From contig NZ_CM001398.1 of assembly GCF_000241055.1 (NCBI RefSeq), positions 1,225,162 to 1,289,161 of the forward strand: a DNA stretch of 64,000 nt, written 5' to 3'. This document shows positions 43,394 to 53,589 of this stretch, piece after piece. Position 1 is the stretch's first letter. The number at the start of each line of letters is the position of its first letter. The position numbers were made by a program, and so were the translations under genes. Below the pieces are notes generated by a model. That model had not been told where the DNA came from. It saw only the letters and a program-made list of their open reading frames with translations, and did no database searches. This DNA comes from Oenococcus kitaharae DSM 17330 (lineage in GTDB: Bacteria > Bacillota > Bacilli > Lactobacillales > Lactobacillaceae).

Positions 43394-45769
43394 ATGGCAG
43401 CTAGAACAAGAAAAAAAACAAGCACAAGAAGAAGCAGGAAAAATCAGGGTATTGACCCGAAAATTGTAGTAGTTCTCATTTTTGAGATTTTTTTTGCTTT
43501 AGGCATATTTCGTTTAGGACTGGTCGGAAATTTCTTCGCGGATGCCTATAAATATGTTTTTGGCGACTATTTTGTCATCTTTATTCTGATGATTGCTATT
43601 TTCTTTGCTTATTGGCTGTTATATCGTAAATTCCCTAAAATTCCGGGCCGAATCATTGTTGGTATCTGTTTTATTGCTTTGTCTTTTTTGACGATTAGTT
43701 CACTTTTTTTCGCATCATCTCTGAAAAATGAGAATAATCTCATGTCTCAATTAGGCCAAATTATCTTAAATGATATGCGTCACGGACATTCGCAATCAGC
43801 TAGCGGCGGCGGGATTATTGGTGCGGCAATCTATACTGGATTGGCACGGCTGATTGCAAATGCCGGAGTTTGGGTGATTTCGATTTTATCTCTGGTTTTT
43901 GGTGTTTTTCGCCTGCTGAATAAATCGGTCCTGCATTCTGCTTCCAAAGCTGCCGAATTCAGCCGCGATAAGATTTCAGACATTCAAGAAAAACGGCTCA
44001 ATGCACCGAATAATAGAAAAGAGTCTAGTTTTTTTAAAAAGTACTTCGAAGACCCTAACAGCGCTGATCCTAAAAATGATGCGCAAGCACAAGAAGGGAA
44101 GTCGGCAAGCAGTCCAACAACGCCGGTTCAGCCGAAAATTCATTGGAATCAGACGACACCCTCAACAGACAATAGCTCTGCCGACAAAGAAAGTGCCGCT
44201 TTACTGAATAGTCTGCGGCCTGCACCAGCCAGCACTGCGCCGGATGATTTCGGGGATGAGGCTGCAAAAGCAGTTTCAGATGATCAGGTAGTCGATTCGA
44301 TTGAAACGGCTGACAACCCCGATTATCAGGTACCGCCCGCTACGATCTTGTCTCATGTACGTGCCGTTGATCAGACTGGTGAATTTCGTCAGCTGAACAA
44401 AAAATCTCAGATTGTCCGTGATACACTCAAATCTTTCAATATTGAGACAGAGGTGAGTTCTGTCAGCTTGGGTCCGACCGTCACGCAATACGAACTCAAG
44501 CCGGCTCGAGGCGTCAAAGTATCGACGATTGCCAACCGTGCTGATGATTTGGCTCTGGCACTTTCGGCCAAATCTATTCGTATTGAAGCACCGATTCCTG
44601 GCAAGCCCTTTGTCGGTGTCGAGGTGCCCAATGAGGTTCAAGCAACTGTTGGTTTTTCGGATGTAATCGAACATTCAAGCTTTAATCCCAAACACCCATT
44701 AACGGTTCCTTTGGGCCGCGATGTTGATAATCAAGTCATTTCTGCTGATTTAGCAGCGATGCCGCATCTGCTGATTGCTGGTGCGACTGGTTCTGGAAAA
44801 TCAGTCGCTATCAATGGCATTATCAGTTCATTGTTAATGCGCCTGAAACCTAACGAAGTCAAACTGATGATGGTCGATCCTAAAAGAGTCGAATTGTCCA
44901 TGTATAATGACTTGCCGCATTTGCTTACTCCTGTTATTTCAGAGCCGAGAAAAGCTGCTCGCGGGCTGCAAAAAGCTGTTAAAGAGATGGAACGCCGTTA
45001 CGAACTTTTTGCTGACCATGGTGTCAGAAATATCGACGGATGGAACCAAAAAGTGGCTGATTACAATAAGACGAAGGGGCACGCGATGCCTAAAATGCCC
45101 TATATCGTGATTATTGTTGATGAGCTGGCCGATTTGATGATGACTGCCAAAAGTGATGTCGAGACGACGATTGTGCGTATTGCGCAGATGGGCCGAGCGG
45201 CCGGCGTGCACTTGATTTTGGCAACGCAAAGGCCGTCTGTCGATGTTATTACCGGTTTGATCAAGGCCAATGTCCCATCCAGGATTGCTTTTGCTGTTTC
45301 CTCTGGCATTGACAGCCGCACTATTTTGGACCAGAACGGTGCTGAAAAACTGCTAGGCAAAGGGGATATGCTATTTGCGCCGGTTGGCAAGGAACCAACG
45401 AGAATTCAAGGTGCTTTTATTTCTGATCAGGATGTTGAAGCTGTAACGGCTTTCATTCGAAAAGAATCTCCAGCTCAGTACGCTTCCAGCATGCTGGTGG
45501 ATGACGATAGCCAAGAAGATGATCAGACAGATGAGACGGGTGCTAATGGCGAACCAGTCGATGATTTGTTTAACGAAGCTTCTGAGTTTGTCATTCAGCA
45601 GAAAAAAGCTTCAACAAGTCTGCTCCAGCGGCGCTTTCGTATTGGTTATAACCGTGCGGCCCGCATTATCGATGATTTGCAAGCAGCTGGTATTGTCGGA
45701 CCACAAGATGGTAGTCGCCCAAGAGATGTATTAGTCAGCCACCAGGATGGTTCGGAGGAAAATCACTAG
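43394..45769 (+). CDS. ftsK: DNA translocase FtsK/SpoIIIE
   Basis: A septal DNA pump that clears the chromosome from the division plane. The 791-aa protein has four N-terminal membrane segments (residues about 24-180), a Ser/Pro/Asp-rich linker, the motor domain with Walker A GATGSGKSVAING and Walker B YIVIIVDELADLM, LILATQRPSVDVITGLIKANVPSRIAFAVSS, and a C-terminal winged-helix gamma domain (SLLQRRFRIGYNRAARIIDDLQ) that reads KOPS-like sites. The ATG at 43394 has no strong ribosome binding site. It stands just ahead of the dcw cluster. Confidence 0.96.
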   Translation: MAARTRKKTSTRRSRKNQGIDPKIVVVLIFEIFFALGIFRLGLVGNFFADAYKYVFGDYFVIFILMIAIFFAYWLLYRKFPKIPGRIIVGICFIALSFLTISSLFFASSLKNENNLMSQLGQIILNDMRHGHSQSASGGGIIGAAIYTGLARLIANAGVWVISILSLVFGVFRLLNKSVLHSASKAAEFSRDKISDIQEKRLNAPNNRKESSFFKKYFEDPNSADPKNDAQAQEGKSASSPTTPVQPKIHWNQTTPSTDNSSADKESAALLNSLRPAPASTAPDDFGDEAAKAVSDDQVVDSIETADNPDYQVPPATILSHVRAVDQTGEFRQLNKKSQIVRDTLKSFNIETEVSSVSLGPTVTQYELKPARGVKVSTIANRADDLALALSAKSIRIEAPIPGKPFVGVEVPNEVQATVGFSDVIEHSSFNPKHPLTVPLGRDVDNQVISADLAAMPHLLIAGATGSGKSVAINGIISSLLMRLKPNEVKLMMVDPKRVELSMYNDLPHLLTPVISEPRKAARGLQKAVKEMERRYELFADHGVRNIDGWNQKVADYNKTKGHAMPKMPYIVIIVDELADLMMTAKSDVETTIVRIAQMGRAAGVHLILATQRPSVDVITGLIKANVPSRIAFAVSSGIDSRTILDQNGAEKLLGKGDMLFAPVGKEPTRIQGAFISDQDVEAVTAFIRKESPAQYASSMLVDDDSQEDDQTDETGANGEPVDDLFNEASEFVIQQKKASTSLLQRRFRIGYNRAARIIDDLQAAGIVGPQDGSRPRDVLVSHQDGSEENH

Positions 45770-45823
45770 TCTGCTGTCATAAAAGACTTTCCAGCGGCCG
45801 AGATTTAACGTATCGTATAAACT

Positions 45824-46177
45824 ATGTTCTATTCTGCAATCACTTTTTGGCTGATCTCGCTTTTTTCCTGGGTCGCACTGCAATTTTTCGCGCGTCAGTA
45901 TCGTATTAGCGATTTGCCTTTTTGGACCTGGCTGTTACCGGCAGATTTCTTCTTGGCGATTGGAATTATTAATAAATATTTAAGTTTTAATTTTCAATAT
46001 ATTCTTATCACTGCTTGGCTGATTTTATGGCTGCTGATTATTATTTTTCTGATCTGGCGGTCCGAAGATCGCCGGAGTCTCAGGCGTTGTTGGTTATTTT
46101 TTATTAATTTAAGCGGTATTTTACTGCTGTTAGAGGTGATCGGAATCGCCGCCTATATTTTCTTAAACAAAGATTAA
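45824..46177 (+). CDS. DUF3397 family membrane protein
   Basis: A 117-aa hydrophobic protein with four predicted membrane segments (VALQFFA, FWTWLLPADFFLAIGI, YILITAWLILWLLIIIFLIW, LFFINLSGILLLLEVIGIAAYIF). DUF3397 proteins typically lie directly before mraZ in lactobacilli and relatives, as here. Function unknown. The ATG at 45824 lacks a clear ribosome binding site. Confidence 0.8.
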   Translation: MFYSAITFWLISLFSWVALQFFARQYRISDLPFWTWLLPADFFLAIGIINKYLSFNFQYILITAWLILWLLIIIFLIWRSEDRRSLRRCWLFFINLSGILLLLEVIGIAAYIFLNKD

Positions 46178-46182
46178 AAGCT

Positions 46183-46202
46183 AGACCGAAAGGTCTTTTT
46201 TT
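46183..46202 (+). terminator. Short terminator before the dcw cluster
   Basis: AGACC-GAAA-GGTCT with a stable GNRA-type loop and seven Ts isolates the dcw operon from upstream transcription. Confidence 0.8.
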
Positions 46203-46226
46203 GTGTCCAAAAATGCATTTTTCAAA

Positions 46227-46262
46227 GTGGGTTTTATGTGGAAATAAGTGGGGCAAAGTGGT
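46227..46262 (+). promoter_or_regulatory. Putative MraZ operator: four phased GTGG boxes
   Basis: GTGG occurs at 46227, 46238, 46248 and 46258, with spacings of 11, 10 and 10 bp, so all boxes face one side of the helix. Three are preceded by A-rich bases (AAAGTGG or AAGTGG). MraZ is known to repress its own operon by binding direct repeats of TGGG-like or AAAGTG-like boxes spaced about 10 bp. The array ends 38 bp before the mraZ start. Regulation is inferred. Confidence 0.75.
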
Positions 46263-46299
46263 AAATTTATGAAGTGAACTTGAAAGGAGGATTAAACGC

Positions 46300-46731
46300 A
46301 TGTTTATGGGCGAGTATCAGCACACGCTGGATGATAAATCCCGTTTAATTATTCCGGCCAAGTTTAGAAATCAGCTTGGGGACACTTTTATCGTGACTCG
46401 TTGGATGGAACATTCCTTGTTTGCTTTTCCCAAAGACGAGTGGGATAAATTTGAAAGCAAGCTGGATAAATTGCCTCTTGGTGCAAAAGATGCACGTGCT
46501 TTTCGGCGTTTTGTGCTGGCAGGCGCGGTGGAAGCTGAATTCGATAAGCAGGGAAGAATTATTATTCCGGCCGTATTAAAAGCGCATGCTCAGTTGGCTA
46601 AAAGTGTCGTCATCACTGGTTCTGGCAATGGGTTTGAAATCTGGAGCAAGAATAACTGGGACGAATATACGGCTGGTACGGCTGAGAATTTTGATCAGAT
46701 TGCCGAAGAATTGACGGACTTTGACCTATGA
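46300..46731 (+). CDS. mraZ: Transcriptional regulator MraZ
   Basis: A 143-aa protein of two tandem SpoVT/AbrB-like DNA-binding domains, each with the signature DxxGRxxxP-type loop (LDDKSRLIIPAKFR and FDKQGRIIIPAVLK). It forms rings and regulates the dcw cluster it heads. A strong ribosome binding site (AAAGGAGG) precedes the ATG. Its likely operator lies just upstream. It overlaps rsmH by 4 bp. Confidence 0.96.
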   Translation: MFMGEYQHTLDDKSRLIIPAKFRNQLGDTFIVTRWMEHSLFAFPKDEWDKFESKLDKLPLGAKDARAFRRFVLAGAVEAEFDKQGRIIIPAVLKAHAQLAKSVVITGSGNGFEIWSKNNWDEYTAGTAENFDQIAEELTDFDL

Positions 46732-47675
46732 AAACAAATGATTATGGACATATCACAGTTTTCCTACAGCAAGCGGTTGCAGCATTGGAAGTCCGTCCTA
46801 ATGGGATTTATGTTGATGCAACGCTTGGCGGCGGCGGCCACAGCGATTTGATTCTTAAAGAAGCACTGCAAGGCCATCTGTACAGCTTTGATCAAGATGA
46901 AGAAGCAATTCGTTTTAATGAAAAGCGTTTTGCTGAAGAGATCGCTGCCGGCAGAATGACACTGATTCACGATAATTTTAAAAACTTGGCCAGTGAGCTG
47001 GCAAAATACGGTGTGACACAAATTGATGGTATTGTCTTTGATCTTGGCGTCAGTTCACCGCAGTTTGACGAACAAGGCCGCGGCTTTAGTTATCGCAGTG
47101 ATGCGCGCTTAGATATGCGAATGGACCAGGAACAATCCCTCGATGCTTATGAGATTGTCAATCATTGGGATTATAAGGAACTGGCTCAGATTCTGAACCG
47201 TTATGGCGAAGAAAAATTTGCTTCTTCGATTGCCAGACGGATTTTGCTGCAACGTGAGAAAGCCCCGATCGAAACGACTGAACAACTGGTCGCAGTGATC
47301 AAAGAAGCACTTCCTGATCGGGTCCTGCATGCCAAAGGGCATCCGGCTAAAAAAACTTTTCAGGCCATTCGAATCGCAGTTAATGACGAATTGAATGTGC
47401 TTAAAGAAGCGTTGGCTCAGTCGGCTAATCTATTAGCGCCCCATGGCCGAATTGCAGTGATTACTTTTCAATCTTTAGAGGATCGGATTGTTAAACAATT
47501 TTTTCGTGATATGGCTACGAAAAATCAGCTTCCTGACAAGATGCCCGTCTTGGATAAAGACATTAAAGAAGATTTCAAATTGGTCACGCGGCACCCGATT
47601 GTGCCTAGTGAAAAAGAAATCTCGGCAAATCATCGATCTCACAGCGCAAAGCTGCGTGTTTTGGAGAAAAACTAA
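46728..47675 (+). CDS. rsmH: 16S rRNA (cytosine(1402)-N4)-methyltransferase RsmH
   Basis: Methylates N4 of C1402 in 16S rRNA with S-adenosylmethionine. The 315-aa protein has YVDATLGGGGHSDLIL (SAM loop), DGIVFDLGVSSPQFDEQGRGFSYRSDARLDMRM and RIAVITFQSLEDRIVKQFFR. It starts by ATGA overlap with mraZ and shares 1 bp with ftsL, as expected in a dcw operon. Confidence 0.97.
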   Translation: MKTNDYGHITVFLQQAVAALEVRPNGIYVDATLGGGGHSDLILKEALQGHLYSFDQDEEAIRFNEKRFAEEIAAGRMTLIHDNFKNLASELAKYGVTQIDGIVFDLGVSSPQFDEQGRGFSYRSDARLDMRMDQEQSLDAYEIVNHWDYKELAQILNRYGEEKFASSIARRILLQREKAPIETTEQLVAVIKEALPDRVLHAKGHPAKKTFQAIRIAVNDELNVLKEALAQSANLLAPHGRIAVITFQSLEDRIVKQFFRDMATKNQLPDKMPVLDKDIKEDFKLVTRHPIVPSEKEISANHRSHSAKLRVLEKN

Positions 47676-48049
47676 TGGCAGAAAATGCACCTTCATATAC
47701 ATATAGAAAAGTCAATAAACAAGCATCGACTTTAAAACTCGTTAAAAGCCGCCCAGCCGCCCGTACCTATAAAAAAGCCCGCTGGTCGCTCGGTGATTTT
47801 GTATTTGTTTTTGTTGTTGCAGCTTGTGTGTCGGCTGTCATGTTTGCCAGTATTCTGCTTTCCAATACGACTGCGCGAGTTGATGACCAGCTTCAAGCAG
47901 CGAATGGGCGAATTCAAGCAATGCGCAGTGAAAACGATAAATCTAAAGAAGAGATCAATAAGGCAACGAGTGTTATAGCTTTGCAGCATTTTGCCAAACA
48001 AAACGGCATGACATTGAACTCGGCAAACGTTCAGAATATAAATAAATAG
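47675..48049 (+). CDS. ftsL: Cell division protein FtsL
   Basis: A 124-aa bitopic protein: basic cytoplasmic N-terminus (residues 1-43), one membrane segment (about 44-64, FVFVFVVAACVSAVMFASILL) and an extracellular coiled coil (VDDQLQAANGRIQAMRSENDKSKEEI). Sequence conservation is low in this family; position between rsmH and the transpeptidase gene supports the call. FtsL forms the FtsQ/DivIB-FtsL-FtsB (DivIC) division subcomplex. It overlaps both neighbours by one base. Confidence 0.88.
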   Translation: MAENAPSYTYRKVNKQASTLKLVKSRPAARTYKKARWSLGDFVFVFVVAACVSAVMFASILLSNTTARVDDQLQAANGRIQAMRSENDKSKEEINKATSVIALQHFAKQNGMTLNSANVQNINK

Positions 48050-50196
48050 TGGCAAAGAAGAGAAGAAAAAAAATATCGAGTCCGATTGGCCGCAGTAAAA
48101 AAGCCGGCGTGGTTATTTTTGTGACAATTTCGCTGGTTTTATTGCTTTTATCAGGGCATTTTGTCTATGTAGCTGCGACTCGCAATATCAAGGGACGCAA
48201 ACTTTCCGAAACCGAGCTGCGTCATTTTATGCGTGATCAAGCAATTCAGCCTCGTCGCGGAAACATTTTTGATGCTAGCGGCCAGGCTTTGGCTGAAAAT
48301 ACGACAACTTACAATCTTTATGCCATCGTTAAAAAAGGTTTTCGTTCTGGGACAAAACCGCTTTATGTCGTCAACAAACAGAAAACTGCGCGTGTTCTGG
48401 CACCGATAATTGGAATGAAAGAGTCGGATGTACTCAACCACTTGCAAGCCAGTCCAGGCACCTTTCAGGTTGAATTTGGTTCGGCCGGGGACAATCTATC
48501 CATTGCGCAGCACGATCAAATCGTGGCCGCAAAACTTCCAGGCCTGAATTTTGTCAGCAATGCAGCACGTTTTTATCCGAATGGTGTTTTTGCTTCGCAA
48601 TTGATTGGCCTTGTTTCCAACGGCAGTAACAATAATCAACCTGCCAAGATGACGGGCATTATGGGGCTGGAGCAATCCTTAAACCGTTACTTAACAGGAA
48701 GAGCAGGCATCAAAACCGGGCAGCAAACCGCCGGCGGCGTGGCCTTGACATCATTTACGAATAAAAAAGTTAAAAATGGCGATGATGTTTATCTGACTCT
48801 TGATTATCACCTGCAGTTTCAGCTTGAGCACTTAATGAGCAACGTCTTTGATAAGACCAAGCCGCAGGCGATGACTGCTATTCTTGCCAATGCTAAAACC
48901 GGTGCCATTCTCGCCGCCACACAAAGGCCTACCTTTAACGCATCGACAAAGGCGGGTTTGAGCAAAATGTGGGATAACCTCTTGGTACAAGACCCTGTCG
49001 AGCCGGGGTCAACCATGAAAACTTTCACGCTTTCTGCAGCCATTGACAGCGGCCATTGGAGCCCAAATACAATCTATAAATCCGGTACTTTAAATATCGG
49101 CACTCAAAAGGTTTTTGATTTTAATCGCAACATGGGAAACATCAGCTATCGGGAAGGATTTGCGCGTTCGTCGAATGTGGCTTTTGCGAAAACTGAGATG
49201 GCCATGGGGCCGTCTATCTGGCGCGATTATCTAAATCGTTTTGATTTCCTCAAGGCAACGCAAACGATGCTGCCAAACGAAGCAGCCGGTTCGATGGTCT
49301 TTAATGAACCGATCGAGCAGGCCAATACGGCTTTTGGCCAAGGAATTGAAGTGACGCCTATGCAAATGGTCCAGGCACTCACAGCTGTGGCTAATAACGG
49401 CAGAATGGTGCGACCATATATTGTTTCAAAAATTGTTAATCCTGATAGCAAAAAAACAACTTACGAGCACAAAGTACAGCGTCTAGCTGTTGTGATGCGT
49501 CCAACAACTGCACAACAGGTTAGAAAAGACATGATTGACGTTGTTAATTTACCCGATGGAACTGCGCGGACTTATTCCTTAGCTCCACAAGGTATTCAAA
49601 TCGCAGCGAAGACCGGAACAGCTCAAATTGCTATTGATGGAAAATATACGAATAATTATTCGGCCTCGACACATTCGGTAGAGGTCCTAGTTCCGGCTGA
49701 TGATCCGCAATTTATTTTCTACATGTACTTGCGCCAGCCAAAGGAATTTATTGGTGGTTTTGCTGATGCGACGATTAATACAGTCTTTCATCCTTTGATT
49801 TTGTCGGCTCTGAATGCTGCTAAAACATCTGCCTCGGTAAAAAACACAAACCTGCTGTTGCCTAATTTTGTGGGGCAGACTGTGGATCAAGCTCGTCAGA
49901 CTGCCCAAAGCAGCGGTCTGACCGTCATCGTTGCTGGCGATGCGAATCAGAAAATCAGCTGGCAGTCTGTCGGTCCATCTGCCCAGGTGATGGCCGGCCA
50001 GAAGATTTTTTTGAGGACATCTGGCAAAATAATAATGCCGGATATGAAGGGCTGGTCGATCGCTGATATCTCGACCTTCAGCAGTATGGCGAAATTGGAC
50101 TTGTCGTATTCTGGAACTGGCCAGTTGGTTTCACAAACTATCAAGCCCGGAAGCATTCTCACAAAAGGACAAAAATTAGAGGTAAATCTGCAATGA
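48049..50196 (+). CDS. Penicillin-binding protein, septal transpeptidase (FtsI/PBP2X type) with PASTA domains
   Basis: A class B PBP that crosslinks septal peptidoglycan. The 715-aa protein has a membrane anchor (about residues 18-42), a dimerisation domain ([23 protein letters not shown]), and a transpeptidase domain with SxxK in EPGSTMKTF, SxN in RSSNVAF and KTG in AAKTGTAQ. Two C-terminal PASTA repeats follow (from about residue 600, [14 protein letters not shown] and [13 protein letters not shown]). The start is GTG at 48049, overlapping the ftsL stop. It overlaps mraY by 4 bp. Confidence 0.95.
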   Translation: MAKKRRKKISSPIGRSKKAGVVIFVTISLVLLLLSGHFVYVAATRNIKGRKLSETELRHFMRDQAIQPRRGNIFDASGQALAENTTTYNLYAIVKKGFRSGTKPLYVVNKQKTARVLAPIIGMKESDVLNHLQASPGTFQVEFGSAGDNLSIAQHDQIVAAKLPGLNFVSNAARFYPNGVFASQLIGLVSNGSNNNQPAKMTGIMGLEQSLNRYLTGRAGIKTGQQTAGGVALTSFTNKKVKNGDDVYLTLDYHLQFQLEHLMSNVFDKTKPQAMTAILANAKTGAILAATQRPTFNASTKAGLSKMWDNLLVQDPVEPGSTMKTFTLSAAIDSGHWSPNTIYKSGTLNIGTQKVFDFNRNMGNISYREGFARSSNVAFAKTEMAMGPSIWRDYLNRFDFLKATQTMLPNEAAGSMVFNEPIEQANTAFGQGIEVTPMQMVQALTAVANNGRMVRPYIVSKIVNPDSKKTTYEHKVQRLAVVMRPTTAQQVRKDMIDVVNLPDGTARTYSLAPQGIQIAAKTGTAQIAIDGKYTNNYSASTHSVEVLVPADDPQFIFYMYLRQPKEFIGGFADATINTVFHPLILSALNAAKTSASVKNTNLLLPNFVGQTVDQARQTAQSSGLTVIVAGDANQKISWQSVGPSAQVMAGQKIFLRTSGKIIMPDMKGWSIADISTFSSMAKLDLSYSGTGQLVSQTIKPGSILTKGQKLEVNLQ

Positions 50197-51170
50197 TGTT
50201 TCAAATGTTTCTAGCATTAATTATCAATTTCTTGATTGTGCTGCTGGCAATTCCAATCTTGACAAAATACCTGAAAGCAAGAGGAGAGGTCGGCGTCGAA
50301 AGAAGTGGCGAACATGGTTTTGGCGTGGATACTTCCGCTAAGAACGGGACACCGTCAATGGGTGGCTTGGCCTTTATTCTTTCCTCATTGTTGTCGACTT
50401 TGCTGCTGCTTGCAATTTTCCGCCAGGTCACAACAATCTACCTGCTGATTTTAGTTTCAGTATTTTCTTATGGCTTGATTGGTTTTATTGATGACTGGCT
50501 GAAGGCATTTTATCACCGTGATGATGGTTTTCGTTTTCTTCCGAAATTGCTATCTCAGATTTTTTCTGGATTGTTAACGACGTTTGTCCTCCTCTTTTCC
50601 GGTCTATCTGATCAGCTGACTTTCGCATTTCTCAAACAGCTGCCGATTTACCTGCTTTTGGAATTTCTTTTTTATTTAGTCTGGTTTGTCGGCTGGAGCA
50701 ACGCAGCTAATTTCGTTGATGGTATCGATGGCTTGCTGGCCGGCGTATCAATCATCATGTTTACGGGCTTTGCCTTGGTTTCCTGGAAGAATAATTCAAC
50801 GGTATTGTTCTTATTTGATATCTCTTTGATTGGCTCTCTACTGGCTTATCTGATTTTCAACAAGCCCAAAGCTTCTATTTTTATGGGTGATTGCGGCAGT
50901 ATGGCATTAGGCGCCGCGATGGCTGTTAACGTGATTATTTTAGGAAATCCTTGGAGCCTGTTATGGTTCGGCTTGATACCGCTCGTACATACTTTATCTG
51001 TCATGATTCAGGTACCTGTTTATCATTTTTTCCATGTCCGCGTTTTTCCAGTGACGCCCTTGCAGCATGCGTTTCAAAAGATTGGCTGGCCGGAGTGGCG
51101 CATTGACGGCCTCTACTGGCTGATTCAGTTTATAATTACCGTGATTGGAGTATATGTATGGATCAGATGA
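50193..51170 (+). CDS. mraY: Phospho-N-acetylmuramoyl-pentapeptide-transferase MraY
   Basis: Makes lipid I by moving phospho-MurNAc-pentapeptide to undecaprenyl phosphate at the inner membrane. The 325-aa polytopic protein has about ten membrane segments and the conserved [42 protein letters not shown] and [14 protein letters not shown] motifs. Start overlaps the transpeptidase stop; a second ATG is one codon later. It overlaps murD by 13 bp. Confidence 0.97.
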   Translation: MMFQMFLALIINFLIVLLAIPILTKYLKARGEVGVERSGEHGFGVDTSAKNGTPSMGGLAFILSSLLSTLLLLAIFRQVTTIYLLILVSVFSYGLIGFIDDWLKAFYHRDDGFRFLPKLLSQIFSGLLTTFVLLFSGLSDQLTFAFLKQLPIYLLLEFLFYLVWFVGWSNAANFVDGIDGLLAGVSIIMFTGFALVSWKNNSTVLFLFDISLIGSLLAYLIFNKPKASIFMGDCGSMALGAAMAVNVIILGNPWSLLWFGLIPLVHTLSVMIQVPVYHFFHVRVFPVTPLQHAFQKIGWPEWRIDGLYWLIQFIITVIGVYVWIR

Positions 51171-52474
51171 CTTTTGAAAATAAAAAAGTGCTTGTCTATG
51201 GCTGGGCACGCTCAGGAAGGGCAGTTTACCAATTTTTAAAAGAGTTGGGTGCTCAGGTATTTTTGACGACAGATGACAAACCACGAGATTTACCGAATGA
51301 TATTAATTTCGTCACTGATATCGATGAGAGTTTTGCCTATCTCGTGAAGAATCCTGGGATCAGATATGACAAACCCATTATCCAAAAAGCGCTGGCCTTA
51401 AACATTCCTGTCATGACCGAAGTGCAGGTTGCTTTGAGTCAATATCACGGTGAAGTTGTTGCGGTGACGGGCTCTAATGGTAAAACAACGACCACAACTT
51501 TGATTGGCAAGATGCTTCAGGCTGACCAAGTGGATGTCAAAATTGGCGGGAACATCGGTGTGCCTGTCAGCGAATTATTGTTAACAAAACCTTACCCCAA
51601 AGTACTGATGCTGGAATTATCCAGTTTCCAGCTTGAAGGGGCGCAAAATATCGAACCAAGAATTGCTGTGATCACTAATTTATTTGCCTCGCATATCGAT
51701 TTTCACGGCACGCGTGCCAATTATCTGAAAGCAAAATTCGCGATCACGCAAAATCAGACGGCTGACGATTATCTTGTCCTCAATGATGCCTCAGCCGATG
51801 AAAAAGATTTTGCCAAACGGAGCCACGCACAGGCCTATTATTTTTCGCCGACTAATACCCATACAACCAGTTATGTCAATAATGACGTCATCTATTTTGA
51901 GGATGAAAAAATTATCGATCTGGATGAAGTTGTCTTGGTAGGTGAACACAACCTGGAAAATATCCTCGCAGCAATCACAGCTGCGAAGCTCTTCGGCGTC
52001 TCTAATCAGGCGATTAAAGCTGTCCTGAGAAGCTTTAGCGGCCTGGAACATCGTTTGGAGCATGTTGGTACAATTCATGGCCGAATTGTTTACAACGATT
52101 CCAAGGCGACGGATATCGAGGCCACTCAAAAAGCCCTGGGCAGTTTCAAACAAGACATCACTCTAATCGCCGGCGGTTTGGACCGCGGTGACGATCTCAC
52201 CAGGCTAGTTCCAAATTTGAAAAAGGTTGTTAATTTAATTGTTTACGGCCAGACTAAAAATAAACTTCAGGAAGCTGGGAAATTAGCTGCAATCTCAAAG
52301 ATTGTCGTCCTTGATAATTTGGATGAAGCCGTCGCAAAAGCCAAGGAGATTAGCCAGCCGGACCAGGTTATTTTGTTCAGCCCGGCAGCCGCAAGCTGGG
52401 ATCAGTTTGCCAATTTTGAAATTCGTGGACGCGAGTTTAAAAAACTGATTCAAGCCGAGGAGGGCTGGTCATGA
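51158..52474 (+). CDS. murD: UDP-N-acetylmuramoylalanine-D-glutamate ligase MurD
   Basis: Adds D-Glu to UDP-MurNAc-L-Ala using ATP. The 438-aa protein shows [18 protein letters not shown] (ATP loop), [40 protein letters not shown] and [17 protein letters not shown]. Start at 51158 overlaps mraY by 13 bp. It overlaps murG by 4 bp (ATGA). Confidence 0.97.
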   Translation: MDQMTFENKKVLVYGWARSGRAVYQFLKELGAQVFLTTDDKPRDLPNDINFVTDIDESFAYLVKNPGIRYDKPIIQKALALNIPVMTEVQVALSQYHGEVVAVTGSNGKTTTTTLIGKMLQADQVDVKIGGNIGVPVSELLLTKPYPKVLMLELSSFQLEGAQNIEPRIAVITNLFASHIDFHGTRANYLKAKFAITQNQTADDYLVLNDASADEKDFAKRSHAQAYYFSPTNTHTTSYVNNDVIYFEDEKIIDLDEVVLVGEHNLENILAAITAAKLFGVSNQAIKAVLRSFSGLEHRLEHVGTIHGRIVYNDSKATDIEATQKALGSFKQDITLIAGGLDRGDDLTRLVPNLKKVVNLIVYGQTKNKLQEAGKLAAISKIVVLDNLDEAVAKAKEISQPDQVILFSPAAASWDQFANFEIRGREFKKLIQAEEGWS

Positions 52475-53589
52475 GTATGAGATTAATTGTTTCTGGCGGT
52501 GGTACCGGTGGGCATATCTATCCAGCCTTAGCTTTGGTGGAGACGCTGCTGAAAAAGGACCCGGATGCCAAAGTACTGTATGTTGGTTCTTTTCGCGGCT
52601 TAGAGGGCGGCATTGTTCCGAAAACAGGACTGGCATTTAAGCAGCTTCATGTGCAGGGTTTTTCGCGCTCGCTTTCTTTAACGAACTTCAAAACAATCAG
52701 TCTATTTATTAAGGCTGTTAAAGAGGCTAAAAAGATTATTGCTGATTTCAAACCGGATATCGTATTAGGTACTGGTGGTTATGTTTCGGGTGCTGTCCTA
52801 TATGCGGCTCAACGCATGCATATCCCAACAGTGATTAATGAACAGAATTCCATTGCCGGCATGACAAATAAATTTCTTAGCCGAGGAGCTGATAAAATTG
52901 CGATCAGTTTTCCTAATGCTGCTAGCCAATTTCCTAAAGACAAGGTCGTCATGACTGGCAATCCCCGTGGCCAACAGGTCGCTGAAAAAAAGAGCACCTT
53001 TAGTTTGAAGGATTTCTCATTTAAAGAGAAGCTGCCGACGGTTTTGATTTTCGGCGGTTCCGGTGGTGCTTTGGCTATCAACCAAGCCGTTGTTGATTTT
53101 GCGCAGCGTTTTGCCAAACAAACACAGATGCAGGCAATTTTTGTTACCGGTAAAAAATACTTTGCTTCGGTTAGCGAAAAATTGCTTAATCTTGATGTTC
53201 ATAGCACTAATTTGGCTGTGCTGCCTTATCTGGATAATATGGATGACGTTCTGCCGAAAATTGATTTGCTGGTAAGCCGTTCCGGTGCAACAACCTTAGC
53301 TGAAATTACTGCGCTGGGCATTCCGTCTATTTTGGTTCCGTCACCAAATGTGACTGCCAATCATCAGGAAAAAAATGCCCGCCAATTAGAAGAGGCTGGT
53401 GCAGCACAAGTCATTGTCGAATCAGAACTAACCTCTGCAAAGCTTTATCATGATATGACGGAGCTGCTGTCTGATTCCGCAAAACTGGCACGAATGGCGG
53501 CTAAAGCCAAAAGCCTGGGTCACCCGGACGCTGCTGACCGCCTTTACGATTTGCTGCTTGAAGTGATTAATGAAAAGCAGAAACACTAA
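52471..53589 (+). CDS. murG: UDP-N-acetylglucosamine transferase MurG
   Basis: Adds GlcNAc to lipid I to form lipid II on the cytoplasmic face. The 372-aa GT-B enzyme has SGGGTGGHIYPALALVETL, LGTGGYVSGAVL, INEQNSIAGMTNK, FGGSGGALAINQA and SRSGATTLAEITALGIPSILVPSPNVTANHQEKNA. It overlaps murD by 4 bp and the divIB gene by 20 bp. Confidence 0.97.
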   Translation: MSMRLIVSGGGTGGHIYPALALVETLLKKDPDAKVLYVGSFRGLEGGIVPKTGLAFKQLHVQGFSRSLSLTNFKTISLFIKAVKEAKKIIADFKPDIVLGTGGYVSGAVLYAAQRMHIPTVINEQNSIAGMTNKFLSRGADKIAISFPNAASQFPKDKVVMTGNPRGQQVAEKKSTFSLKDFSFKEKLPTVLIFGGSGGALAINQAVVDFAQRFAKQTQMQAIFVTGKKYFASVSEKLLNLDVHSTNLAVLPYLDNMDDVLPKIDLLVSRSGATTLAEITALGIPSILVPSPNVTANHQEKNARQLEEAGAAQVIVESELTSAKLYHDMTELLSDSAKLARMAAKAKSLGHPDAADRLYDLLLEVINEKQKH

